The position numbers and the translations under genes were made by a program. From Pelagibacterium halotolerans B2 (GTDB taxonomy: Bacteria > Pseudomonadota > Alphaproteobacteria > Rhizobiales > Devosiaceae): a DNA stretch of 64,000 nt. The notes under the pieces were generated by a model, which did not search any database, was not told the DNA's origin, and worked only from the letters and a program-made list of their open reading frames with translations. Shown in pieces: positions 8,670 through 16,875 of the stretch; positions within the stretch are counted from its first letter, which is position 1; every line of letters starts with the position of its first letter. Location of the stretch: the NCBI RefSeq assembly GCF_000230555.1, contig NC_016078.1, forward strand, positions 3,805,001 to 3,869,000, given 5' to 3'.

Positions 8670-10324
8670 TGAGCGGTACTGAAACCTTGCTCAGCGTCGA
8701 CAATCTTACGCTGCGGGTCGCCAGCCCAGGCGGGCCCGAGATCGTTCGAAACGCGAGCCTTACCGTGGCACCCGGTGAAATCGTGGGTATCGTAGGAGAA
8801 TCGGGCTCTGGCAAGACCATGCTCGCCCGGTCCCTGATGGGTCTGCAGCCGCCGGTCATCGAGCGGACCCACGGAAGGGTTCATTTTCGCGGGCAGTCGA
8901 TCCTGGACATGCCGCCTGCGCTATTGCGCCGGTTGCGGGGCGCACAGATGGGCATGGTGTTCCAGGAGCCCATGACGTCGCTGAACCCCTCGATGACCAT
9001 TGGAAGGCAACTCGAAGAGCCTTTGCGCGTCCACACCAAACTTGACGCGTCAGAACGCCGGCGCAAGGCGATCGAAATTCTCAATCGGGTCGGCATGCCC
9101 GATCCCGAAGCAGGACTTAAGGCCTATCCGCACGAGTTCTCCGGCGGCATGCGCCAGCGCATTATGCTGGCCTCGGCCATGCTCCTGCGCCCGGCGCTTC
9201 TCATTGCCGACGAACCCACGACGGCGCTTGACGCCTTGATCCAGCGCGACGTGCTCGAACTCATGCTCGAGCTGACGCAGGACGATGGCACCGCCCTTCT
9301 CATGATCAGCCACGACCTGCCCATGGTGGCCCGCTACTGCCAGCGCGTGATCGTCATGCGACAGGGTGAAATCGTCGAATCCGGATCGACCGAAGAGATT
9401 TTGCGGGCCCCTGCGCACCCCTATACCCGCGATCTGTTGCAGGCCATGCCGGTGCGTGGCCCCAATCGCACGTTCTCCGAGAAAACAGCGCCCGTCATTT
9501 CGGTCAGGGGTATCGAAGTGGTTTACCGCTCCAAGACCGGTATTCTGGCACCCGCCCGAACCAAACATGCGCTCAAGGGGATCGATCTTGACGTCAGGGC
9601 AGGGGAGGTCGTCGCGGTTGTTGGCAGCTCTGGCTCGGGCAAAACGACGCTGGGGCGGGCCATAGCGGGGCTGATCGCCCCATCGTCTGGGCAATTGTCG
9701 TTTCGCGGGCAACCGGTATCCAAAGGCTCGTCCGCCTACAGGGACTACCGCCTCAACTGCCAGATGATTTTCCAGGACCCCTTCGGTTCGCTCGATCCCC
9801 GCATGACGATTGGCGCATTGGTCGCCGAACCGCTGCGGCATGAACAAGGCGTCAACCGTGCCCAGGCTGCACGCCGCGTGGCAGAAATCCTTTCCGAAGT
9901 CGGGTTGGACGCAAATTTCGTCAAACGCTACCCGCACGAATTGTCGGGCGGGCAGCGCCAGCGTGTTGCCATCGCTCGGGCCATCATCGGTCGTCCCGAT
10001 TTCGTCATCGCCGACGAGGCGGTCTCGGCGCTTGATGTCACCGTGCGCGCCCAGGTGCTCGAACTGCTCGCTTCTCTCCAGCGCCGCTACAATTTCTCCT
10101 GCCTGTTCATCAGCCACGACCTTGCCGTCGTCGAGCAGCTCGCCGATCGTGTTGTCGTTATGGACGGCGGGGAAATCGTCGAGCAGGGTCCACGCGACGC
10201 GATCTTTGATCGGCCTGCGTCCGACTACACGCGTGCTCTGCTATCGGCCATCCCGACGCTGGTGCGCACCGAACACGGTGTCGCCATGAGCTGGCGATTC
10301 CCCCGGGAGGCCGCAAAGCCGTGA
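8669..10324 (+). CDS. Fused peptide-type ABC transporter ATPase (DppD-DppF type)
   Basis: A 551-residue cytoplasmic ATPase with two complete nucleotide-binding domains in one chain. The first half has Walker A GESGSGKT near residue 50, signature FSGGMRQR and Walker B LLIADEPTTALD. The second has GSSGSGKT near residue 320, LSGGQRQR and FVIADEAVSALD. An oligopeptide/dipeptide C-terminal segment (HPYTRDLLQAMP) follows the first domain. Such fusions replace separate DppD and DppF subunits. It begins at the ATG overlapping the permease stop, and its end overlaps the GTG of the next gene by 4 bp. Confidence 0.95.
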   Translation: MSGTETLLSVDNLTLRVASPGGPEIVRNASLTVAPGEIVGIVGESGSGKTMLARSLMGLQPPVIERTHGRVHFRGQSILDMPPALLRRLRGAQMGMVFQEPMTSLNPSMTIGRQLEEPLRVHTKLDASERRRKAIEILNRVGMPDPEAGLKAYPHEFSGGMRQRIMLASAMLLRPALLIADEPTTALDALIQRDVLELMLELTQDDGTALLMISHDLPMVARYCQRVIVMRQGEIVESGSTEEILRAPAHPYTRDLLQAMPVRGPNRTFSEKTAPVISVRGIEVVYRSKTGILAPARTKHALKGIDLDVRAGEVVAVVGSSGSGKTTLGRAIAGLIAPSSGQLSFRGQPVSKGSSAYRDYRLNCQMIFQDPFGSLDPRMTIGALVAEPLRHEQGVNRAQAARRVAEILSEVGLDANFVKRYPHELSGGQRQRVAIARAIIGRPDFVIADEAVSALDVTVRAQVLELLASLQRRYNFSCLFISHDLAVVEQLADRVVVMDGGEIVEQGPRDAIFDRPASDYTRALLSAIPTLVRTEHGVAMSWRFPREAAKP

Positions 10325-11880
10325 CTATGCATAAAGACGGTCTGCTCAGGGCCACCCCACAATCGCGGGGCGTGGATCCGCACGCGATTGCGACCATGCT
10401 CGAAACGATCGAACGCGAAGGCATCGAACTGCACAGCCTCCTCATCTGGAGTCGAAATGCTCTGGTGAGTGAAACCTACTGGTTGCCCTTTACTGCGGAC
10501 CGGCTGCACATGATGCATTCGGTCACCAAGAGCTTCACCTCCATGGCGGTGGGACTTGCTGTCGGTGACGGTCTTCTTGAGATCGACGATGCGGTGCTGA
10601 AATTTTTCCCCGAGCACCGGGCCATCACCCAGTCGCCGCGCCTCGAGCGCATGAGGGTGCGTCATTTGCTGACCATGACCAGCGGACATGCCCAGGGCAT
10701 TTCGGGCGGCGCATGGCGACGGCTCCGGACAAGCTGGGTGGCCGATTTCCTGGCCCAGCCCATGGCCCATGAACCCGGTGAAGTCTTCGTCTATGACAGT
10801 GCTGCCAGCTACATGCTCTCAGCGATCGTGCAAAAGGTGACGGGCCGTCCCATCCACGATTACCTGGCCGAGCGCATCTTCACGCCCATGAACATGTCGG
10901 ACGATATGAGATGGGATCTGAGCCCCGAAGGCATCAATTCGGGCGGCAACGGCTTGCGTTGCCGTACCTCCGATCTTCTCAAGCTCGGCATCCTGCATCT
11001 TCAGGGCGGCATCTGGAATGATAAGGTCCTGCTCTCACCCGATTGGGTTGAAATGGCCGTCAGTGCCCAGATCCGCGACGTGGTGCTCGGCGTTTTCACC
11101 GGCGAAGCCTATCTCGGACCCGATGAAGCCGGCGAAGGTATCCCCGCCGTCCGGCGCGAGGGCTATGGCTTCCAATGGTGGCGCGGCCCCTATGAAAGCT
11201 ATTCGGCCAACGGTCTGTTCGGGCAATATTGCATCGTGCTGCCCGAGCAGCAGACCGTTGTCGCTTTCACCGCAGGCATTGCCGATGACGACAGGCGCGT
11301 TCACGAGTTGATCTTCGAGATTTTGCGCCCGGCGCTTGGTGCTGTCCCGATCGAAAGCCCTGCCGTTCACCCCGAGCGCAGGCCGGCACGCTTCAAGATT
11401 CAACCCGGCCCCGAAACCGCGGATGCAGCGCCAGGGTGCTGGCACGGCCAATACAGCATGGAGGCCAACCAACAGCAGGTCCAAGGGATCAGGCTCGCCG
11501 TCGGCAGTGCGCGACAGAGCATAGAGTTTACCCTCGTCGACCATCGCGGTACGCATGTGGTGGAGGCCGGGTTCGGGCACTGGGTCGAAGGCATCACGAC
11601 CATCAGCGGCGCGCGCCTGCATCATTCCTACGAGCCCGACGGAGGGCTGCGTGTCCTCGCTTGTGCCCGCTGGATAGAGGGTGACGACGGCTGGATGTGC
11701 CTGGAAATGGACTGGCTCTTTATCGAGACCGCTTTTCGCGACACTGTGCGGTGCTGGCTCAAGGGGGGCGTTCTGCGCGTCGAACGCGAGGTCAATGTCA
11801 ATTCCGCTGAACGCGTGCTTCCGCCTCTCAAGGGCAGCGCCGTCGACCCTGCGAGCCCGGAAGGGAACGCCGCGCCATGA
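10321..11880 (+). CDS. Serine hydrolase of the beta-lactamase (class C/PBP-like) family
   Basis: A 519-residue serine hydrolase with a penicillin-binding-protein/beta-lactamase fold. The nucleophile motif is S67-V-T-K70 (HSVTKSF), followed by a Tyr-centred motif YDS at 158-160. A roughly 150-residue C-terminal extension from about residue 365 resembles the extra domain of some esterase or D-aminopeptidase members. No signal peptide is seen, so it probably acts in the cytoplasm on an imported ester or amide rather than in antibiotic resistance. It starts with GTG overlapping the ATPase stop (an ATG at 10327 is possible) and ends in an ATGA overlap with the next gene. Confidence 0.88.
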   Translation: MTMHKDGLLRATPQSRGVDPHAIATMLETIEREGIELHSLLIWSRNALVSETYWLPFTADRLHMMHSVTKSFTSMAVGLAVGDGLLEIDDAVLKFFPEHRAITQSPRLERMRVRHLLTMTSGHAQGISGGAWRRLRTSWVADFLAQPMAHEPGEVFVYDSAASYMLSAIVQKVTGRPIHDYLAERIFTPMNMSDDMRWDLSPEGINSGGNGLRCRTSDLLKLGILHLQGGIWNDKVLLSPDWVEMAVSAQIRDVVLGVFTGEAYLGPDEAGEGIPAVRREGYGFQWWRGPYESYSANGLFGQYCIVLPEQQTVVAFTAGIADDDRRVHELIFEILRPALGAVPIESPAVHPERRPARFKIQPGPETADAAPGCWHGQYSMEANQQQVQGIRLAVGSARQSIEFTLVDHRGTHVVEAGFGHWVEGITTISGARLHHSYEPDGGLRVLACARWIEGDDGWMCLEMDWLFIETAFRDTVRCWLKGGVLRVEREVNVNSAERVLPPLKGSAVDPASPEGNAAP

Positions 11881-12701
11881 GCAAGCATGCCCTGGCGGCC
11901 ATGACGCAGGCCGAGTTTCGCGAGCGGATCGCGCGGCCCGGTGTCATCCTCTTGCCGCTCGGTTCACAGGAACCTCAAGGTCCACACGCCCCGATGGGAG
12001 ACTATCGGCTCGCCGAACGGCTTGCCGTGATGAGCGCGGAGGCCGGCGACGGGCTGGCTGCTCCCGCGCTGGCCTTCGGACATGCCGATTTTTTCCGCGG
12101 CTTTGCGGGCGGTATGCAATTGCGGCCGCAGACCTTTGCCGCCATGCTCGAAGACATGATCGGCTCGTTTCTCGATCACGACCTGAACCACCTTCTGATT
12201 TTCAACGGCCACAGCGCCAACGCACCCCTGATCGATCAGGTGACGCGCGGCATACGGCGTCGGACCGGCATTGCCGTTCCGTCCCTCAACATCTGGAAAG
12301 CCATTCCCCCTGAGCTTTGGCGCGACCTTTACGGCGAGGACGCCAGTTCCGTGCGCGGGCATGGCGGCGAACCGCTGACCTCGGTGGCTACCTATCTGTT
12401 CCCCGACGAGATGCGGCCCGACCTGGTTGCGACCAGCGCGCCGCGGGCTCGAGCGTTCGGGGTTCCCATTCGCGGCATTTCGGGCGTCGACTTCCGTGGT
12501 CTGCCCCTGCAACTTCCCATCGATGCCCATGAGGTCGACGCCAACGCCATGCTGGGCGGTTCGCCACACATGGCCAGCGCCGCTCGCGGAAAAGCGATCT
12601 GCGATCACATCGTCCATCACACCGCCCGATTGATGGGTCAACTCCTTGCCCACGATCCAAGGAAAATGGTGTCCGATTTGCCCACCGAGAACCAATTATG
12701 A
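11877..12701 (+). CDS. Creatininase-family amidohydrolase with altered metal site
   Basis: A 274-residue protein of the creatininase family, which hydrolyses cyclic or linear amides with two metal ions. The core segment is PLGSQEPQGPHAPMGDY near residues 27-43, with Glu32, His37 and Asp42, and NGHSANAP around His112. Creatininase has Glu-x-His in the first motif; here it is Glu-Pro-Gln, so one usual metal-ligand His is Gln. The residue after NGH also differs. It is translationally coupled on both sides (ATGA overlaps). The substrate is unknown, and the altered ligands make a changed or reduced metal site possible. Confidence 0.85.
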   Translation: MSKHALAAMTQAEFRERIARPGVILLPLGSQEPQGPHAPMGDYRLAERLAVMSAEAGDGLAAPALAFGHADFFRGFAGGMQLRPQTFAAMLEDMIGSFLDHDLNHLLIFNGHSANAPLIDQVTRGIRRRTGIAVPSLNIWKAIPPELWRDLYGEDASSVRGHGGEPLTSVATYLFPDEMRPDLVATSAPRARAFGVPIRGISGVDFRGLPLQLPIDAHEVDANAMLGGSPHMASAARGKAICDHIVHHTARLMGQLLAHDPRKMVSDLPTENQL

Positions 12702-13375
12702 CCAACTATCGTATCGAGCCGCTACCGACCCCCGCCGACCCAAAATTGCTCGCCGAACTCGAGCGCATCGAAACGGCCACCATCGGCCATATGCGCCATA
12801 CCGGCTTCATGCGCCGTACCATTCAGGCCCTGGCTCCCGATCAGCCGACACGGGCCGGCCTTGCCGTTACGCTGGCCATCCCGGGGTTCTGCTCGACGCT
12901 GGTCCACTATGCGGTCAGCAAGATCAGGCCCGGCGACATTCTGGTCATCGACCGGCTCGGCGATGACCGGCACGCCTGTGTCGGCGGGGCCGTTGCCCGC
13001 GCGGCGAAAATGGCGGGCGCCGTTGGCATAGTCGTCGATGGCCCGGTCACCGATCGGGTTGAGATCCTCGCCGAAGGTCTGCCGGTCTGGTGTAGCGGCA
13101 TCTCCCCGATCACCACCCGGCGCGCCAACCAGGGCGGCACCTTTAACCGTCCCATTTCCTGCGGCAACGTTCCGGTTCTGCCCGGTGATATCGTCGTGGC
13201 TGACGCATCCGGCGTGGTCGTCCTGCCGGCCGATGAGGCCGAACACACAGCCCGCGAGGCCGCCGCGCGCGAATTGCGGGTCGCCAGAACCATGGCCCGC
13301 CTCCAAGCCGGCGAGAAACTGGGCGACATCACCGGGGTTGTGCAGCAGATCGAAAATTTGTCGGCAAAGGACTGA
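12698..13375 (+). CDS. RraA-family protein (second copy in cluster), T-D variant
   Basis: A 225-residue RraA/HMG-aldolase-fold protein, clearly paralogous to the minus-arm copy at 2866-3531. Shared segments are ETATIGHMRHTGFM, ILVIDRLGDDRHACVGG, GIVVDGPVTD and VLPGDIVVADASGVVVLP. It has Thr in place of the usual active-site Arg before the metal-binding Asp (VTD rather than VRD), exactly as in the other copy. Since RraA-fold enzymes form trimers or hexamers, the two could assemble together. It overlaps the creatininase gene by 4 bp. Confidence 0.9.
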   Translation: MTNYRIEPLPTPADPKLLAELERIETATIGHMRHTGFMRRTIQALAPDQPTRAGLAVTLAIPGFCSTLVHYAVSKIRPGDILVIDRLGDDRHACVGGAVARAAKMAGAVGIVVDGPVTDRVEILAEGLPVWCSGISPITTRRANQGGTFNRPISCGNVPVLPGDIVVADASGVVVLPADEAEHTAREAAARELRVARTMARLQAGEKLGDITGVVQQIENLSAKD

Positions 13376-13377
13376 CA

Positions 13378-14280
13378 GTGATGACCATCTCATTGGACCG
13401 CGATGCGTTTCTCGTGCCCATGCCGGAAGATATTCCGGATGTCCTCAGCGTCACGTTACCGGGTGCACCGCTGATCCCTTTGGTTTTCGACAGTCCGCAC
13501 AGCGGCACCGATATTCCGGCCGATTTCAAGCCGGCAGTCAGTGCGGATATGGTGCGTATTTCCGCAGACACCCATGTGGACGATCTGTTCTCATCCGCGC
13601 CGCGTCATGGCGCGCCTTTGCTGCGTGCGCATTTTCCGCGCAGCTTTCTGGATGCAAACCGGTCCCTCGCCGATATGGATCGAGACATGCTGGCCGGCGA
13701 GTGGCCGCACCACACACGCGACAGCCCGACTGCCAGACGCGGCATGGGACTGATCTGGCGAAATGCCTGGGGCGAAACCCCGATGTATGCCGCACCGATG
13801 CCTGTTGGCGAAGCTGAGGCGCGCATCCGGAAATACTGGGTGCCGTATCAGGCGGCCCTGCGTCAGCTTCTCGACGGTGCGTTCGCGCAGTTCCGCTGTG
13901 TCTGGCACATCAATTGCCATTCCATGACTGATATCGGCCATGCCATGTCATCGGATGGCGACGGCGCACGGCGCGCCGATATCTGTATCGGCGACATGTA
14001 TGGAGCATCGGCGGGCGAAGAGTTCACCGCATTGTTGCGCGACTTCCTGGAGAGCGAAGGGCTTTCGGTCGCCATGAACAAGCCCTTCCGTGGCGCCGAG
14101 TTGACCGAAGCCTACGCCAACCCGTCGATCGATCGCCATTCGGTTCAGTTCGAGATCAATCGACGCCTCTACATGAACGAAACCACGCGGGAAATCAGCC
14201 AGGATTACCCCGCCCTGAAAGGCGCGATGGACCGCCTCGTCGCTCATCTGGCCGATTACACCCAAGGAAAGCTCGTCTGA
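13378..14280 (+). CDS. N-formylglutamate amidohydrolase-family protein
   Basis: A 300-residue zinc-dependent amidohydrolase of the HutG/N-formylglutamate amidohydrolase family, which removes N-acyl groups from acidic amino acids. Family landmarks are VFDSPHSGTDIP near residue 40, ISADTHVDDLF, HFPRSFLDANR, and HINCHSM around residue 180. The start is GTG at 13378 or the adjacent ATG at 13381. It lies 2 bp after the RraA gene and its TGA shares a base with the next ATG. No other histidine-degradation gene is near, so the substrate is more likely an N-formyl or N-acyl compound specific to this cluster. Confidence 0.88.
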   Translation: MMTISLDRDAFLVPMPEDIPDVLSVTLPGAPLIPLVFDSPHSGTDIPADFKPAVSADMVRISADTHVDDLFSSAPRHGAPLLRAHFPRSFLDANRSLADMDRDMLAGEWPHHTRDSPTARRGMGLIWRNAWGETPMYAAPMPVGEAEARIRKYWVPYQAALRQLLDGAFAQFRCVWHINCHSMTDIGHAMSSDGDGARRADICIGDMYGASAGEEFTALLRDFLESEGLSVAMNKPFRGAELTEAYANPSIDRHSVQFEINRRLYMNETTREISQDYPALKGAMDRLVAHLADYTQGKLV

Positions 14281-15098
14281 TGCCCAAGTTGAATTTCTAC
14301 CGTCTCGACCACAGCGCCATGTTCGCATCCCAGTCAGACCCCCGCTTTCACTATTGCACCTACATGCCCAGGAGCTATGAACCTCAAGGTGACAAGCGCT
14401 ATCCGCTTGTCGTTCTCGTTCACCATAGCCTGCGCAACGCCGCCGGCCTGCGCGATGAATTCTCGGATTTTGCCGAGGAGAATCAGTGCGCATTGCTGGC
14501 TCCGCTCTTTCCATGCGGTATTGGCGGGCCCGACGATTTCAACAATTACAAGCATCTGCGCCATGGCGGCGTCGCCTATGACGAAGTGCTCCTGAGCATG
14601 ATCGAGGAAGTTGCATCGGTCTTTCGTATCGAGACGGAGCGCTTCCTGATGCACGGCTTTTCAGGCGGTGGACAGTTCTCGATGCGTTTCTATCTGCGCC
14701 ATCCGGATCGGCTGCGCGGCGTCTCCATCGCGGCACCGGGCACGGTCACCCTTCCGGGCGACCCGCGCAGCTGGTGGGTCGGCACCGGCGACATGAAGGA
14801 AGCGCTCGGCGCACCGCTGGACCTCGAGGCCCTGCGTCAGGTTCCCGTGCAACTCGTGATCGGAGCCGACGATACCGAGAGTGAGGGCGTCATGGTCAGC
14901 CCGGGTTCCAGTTTCTGGCGCGAGGATTCCAACGATGCCGGCCACGATCGGGTGGCCCGGCTCGATGCTTTCCAGAAAGCGATTGAAGGTCTGAGCATCA
15001 CGGTGGAACGGGTGGATGTGCCGGGCGTTGGGCATGTCGGCGTCCACATCCAGAAGCCGGTGAAGGCGTTTTTCTCCCGGTTGCTCACGACCGCCTAG
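14280..15098 (+). CDS. Alpha/beta hydrolase (esterase-like)
   Basis: A 272-residue alpha/beta-hydrolase resembling polyhydroxybutyrate depolymerase/esterase-D-type enzymes. The oxyanion strand is YPLVVLVHHSLRN near residue 45, the nucleophile elbow GFSGGG places Ser128, and a His near residue 250 (VGHVGVH) could complete the triad. No signal peptide is present, so it acts in the cytoplasm. It is the last gene of the plus-strand operon and its start overlaps the preceding stop (TGATG). A CCGAT/ATCGG inverted repeat lies just downstream, before the convergent GntR gene. Confidence 0.85.
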   Translation: MPKLNFYRLDHSAMFASQSDPRFHYCTYMPRSYEPQGDKRYPLVVLVHHSLRNAAGLRDEFSDFAEENQCALLAPLFPCGIGGPDDFNNYKHLRHGGVAYDEVLLSMIEEVASVFRIETERFLMHGFSGGGQFSMRFYLRHPDRLRGVSIAAPGTVTLPGDPRSWWVGTGDMKEALGAPLDLEALRQVPVQLVIGADDTESEGVMVSPGSSFWREDSNDAGHDRVARLDAFQKAIEGLSITVERVDVPGVGHVGVHIQKPVKAFFSRLLTTA

Positions 15099-15190
15099 AG
15101 CGGTGTTTCCTCACCCGATCGTTTAATCGGTATTGCCCCTGTCCTTCCGCGACCGGCTCGGACGCTGGTTCGGATCGGCGGTGCCCGCGC

Positions 15191-16111
15191 TCAGTCGAAC
15201 TCTCCGGGAACCTCTGCCGGCAGCGCGGTGCGGCTCAGATGCCGGTACAGTATGGCGGCGGCCAGCTTGCAATCGCCTGCCTCGATAGCGTCGAGAACCG
15301 CCAGATGATCGCGCGCTGCCCGGTGTATTCGCTTTTCGCTCAATTGGGTGAATTCGGCATACTCGGTCATGCGGCGCAGGCTGTTCTGGCGGCGGATCGA
15401 TTGCAAAAGATAGCGATTTTGCGACCAGGACACGACGGTCGCATGGAAATTGGCGTTGGCCTCGAACCAGTCCGCTCTTGATATGTCGGCCAGCGAACTT
15501 TGCGACAGCTTTTCCTGCTGCGCCCGCAACGCGCTCAGTTCGGCGGTGTTTGGCCGGAAGCTTTTTTCACACACCGCGCCGCATTCGATCAGAATTCTGT
15601 AGGCGTAGCTTTCTTCGACGGCCTGCTTGTTGTCGAGGCATTCGGCGAACCGCCAGCCGTGCCCCGGCCGCCTTTCCGCGAGCCCTTCGGACGAAAACCG
15701 CATCAGAGCCCGGCGAACAGCGCCACGCGTCACGCTGAACTGATCGGCGAGTTCGGCTTCCGAGGCCTCGTCGCCGATAGCGCCATTGGCGCGGGCCATC
15801 ATCATGCTGGTAAACAGCGCCTCGGTATCGGAAGGAGGGATGAGCGTGTCGAGGTCGGCACTTTCCCCGATGGTCCGATTGAGATGGAATCCCGCCTTTG
15901 GCGATTGCGCGACCAGCCCCTGCTCACACAGAAGCTGGAGAACCTGGCGCACGGGCGTTCGTGATGTGCCCAACTCCTTGGAGAGCGCCGCATCCGAAAT
16001 CCGATCTCCAACCGCCCAACGCCCGTCCTGGATAAAGCCTGCGATCTTACGTGCAATCTCGGCCTGCAGCGGACTCATCAGGGCCAGCCTCAAACGCGTA
16101 TCAACGGTCAC
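15191..16111 (-). CDS. GntR-family regulator with two winged-helix domains and FCD domain
   Basis: A 306-residue regulator. It has a GntR winged helix at about residues 10-75 (core ALSKELGTSRTPVRQVLQLL), a second winged-helix segment at about 95-155 (ELADQFSVTRGAVRRALMRF), and a C-terminal FCD effector domain with the His and DH...H ligand pattern (NFHATVV, ARDHLAVLDAI, YRHLSR). FadR-type proteins normally have one DNA-binding domain, so the duplication is unusual. GTG at 16111 has GAGG six bases upstream; TTG at 16117 and ATG at 16078 are alternatives. It faces the plus-strand catabolic operon and probably controls it, and itself, through the sites at 5197-5222 and 16160-16185. Confidence 0.88.
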   Translation of the reverse strand: MTVDTRLRLALMSPLQAEIARKIAGFIQDGRWAVGDRISDAALSKELGTSRTPVRQVLQLLCEQGLVAQSPKAGFHLNRTIGESADLDTLIPPSDTEALFTSMMMARANGAIGDEASEAELADQFSVTRGAVRRALMRFSSEGLAERRPGHGWRFAECLDNKQAVEESYAYRILIECGAVCEKSFRPNTAELSALRAQQEKLSQSSLADISRADWFEANANFHATVVSWSQNRYLLQSIRRQNSLRRMTEYAEFTQLSEKRIHRAARDHLAVLDAIEAGDCKLAAAILYRHLSRTALPAEVPGEFD

Positions 16112-16159
16112 GATCAACCTCTTCCCATGCCTTCAATCCATAATGGAATCTATATATGC

Positions 16160-16185
16160 ATGTTTTTTAGTTCGACAAAATTCAT
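16160..16185. promoter_or_regulatory. Candidate GntR operator 2 (autoregulatory)
   Basis: ATGTTTTTTA at 16160-16169 is identical to the left arm of operator 1. After the same six-base gap, CAAAATTCAT at 16176-16185 matches seven of ten bases of the right arm. It lies about 50 bp upstream of the GntR start. Identical arm and spacing at both ends of the cluster support a shared regulator. Confidence 0.6.
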
Positions 16186-16875
16186 TGATTGGGCCTGCGT
16201 AATCCGCCTGCCTTTGAAAATGCCGGCCTGAGTTCCATGTCATGCCCGGGAGAGTCGGGCCGGTTATGTTTTCGTCAATGCGCAAAGTCAGACGTCGGCG
16301 ATGCTGCGACAGAATCCGCTTCTTGATCCGGATTCGACCCTGGCAATTGCAATGACTTGAAAATGGCGGAGAGTCCGGGACGAAGTTCGAACGCGACGAC
16401 AGGCGCGCGACTGCGCGGCCGGCCGAAAGGCCGCCCTCGCGGAGGCATTGAACGAAGTGGAACTGCCGTGAGCGAAATAATGGCGGAGAGAGAGGGACTC
16501 TCCGGGAGTTCTGAAAACGCAATGGTTTGACGAAATGAAGCTCGAAACCGAATGTGTATTAGGCACATCGACATTTCAAGTCTCTATATTTTGACGACAG
16601 CTTTGCGCCCTCACTTCAGTCGTTCAGGTCACGCTTGCGGTTTACCGAAAGCTGTCGTTCACGGAGGCCAGCCTCTAAGCGATTGGTTGCAATCTCGGCC
16701 CGCGGAGATGGAGAAGACCATGGAGGCACCGAAATTTGATTGCCGTACCCAAGTTCATTGTGTCTCCCATTACCCATGAATGGGGTGAAGATCAGCTTGA
16801 ATGCTGCAATGCGATCTCTTTGGCCCGCTTCTTGATTCCTGGGCCAGCCACCCAGAACGGTCGGCCAGCTCGCGA
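16186..16875. other. Gene-free stretch with inverted repeat
   Basis: I see no supported gene here; short open frames in several directions lack recognisable domains. It contains a GGCC-GAAA-GGCC hairpin (16421-16434), two copies of a TGGCGGAGAG-like string about 100 bp apart, and an 11-bp inverted repeat, ACGACAGCTTT (16594-16604) with AAAGCTGTCGT (16648-16658). It separates the GntR cluster from the IclR cluster and may be a decayed insertion. Confidence 0.5.

Noticed and set aside
9050..10117. A 355-codon minus-strand open frame opposite the ABC ATPase
   Set aside because: The sense strand carries two complete ABC domains; the antisense product is His/Gly-rich filler.
10321..11880. Antibiotic-resistance beta-lactamase
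   Set aside because: The S-x-x-K fold is shared with esterases and peptidases; there is no signal peptide and the gene is coupled to a catabolic transporter operon.
13378..14280. Part of a histidine-degradation (hut) operon
   Set aside because: No hutH, hutU, hutI or hutF is nearby; only the family name points to histidine.
16350..16540. tRNA-Ser-like strings (TGGCGGAGAG followed by GGGA...TTCGAA-like sequence)
   Set aside because: No cloverleaf can be formed, the T-loop sequence is incomplete, and no anticodon arm is visible.
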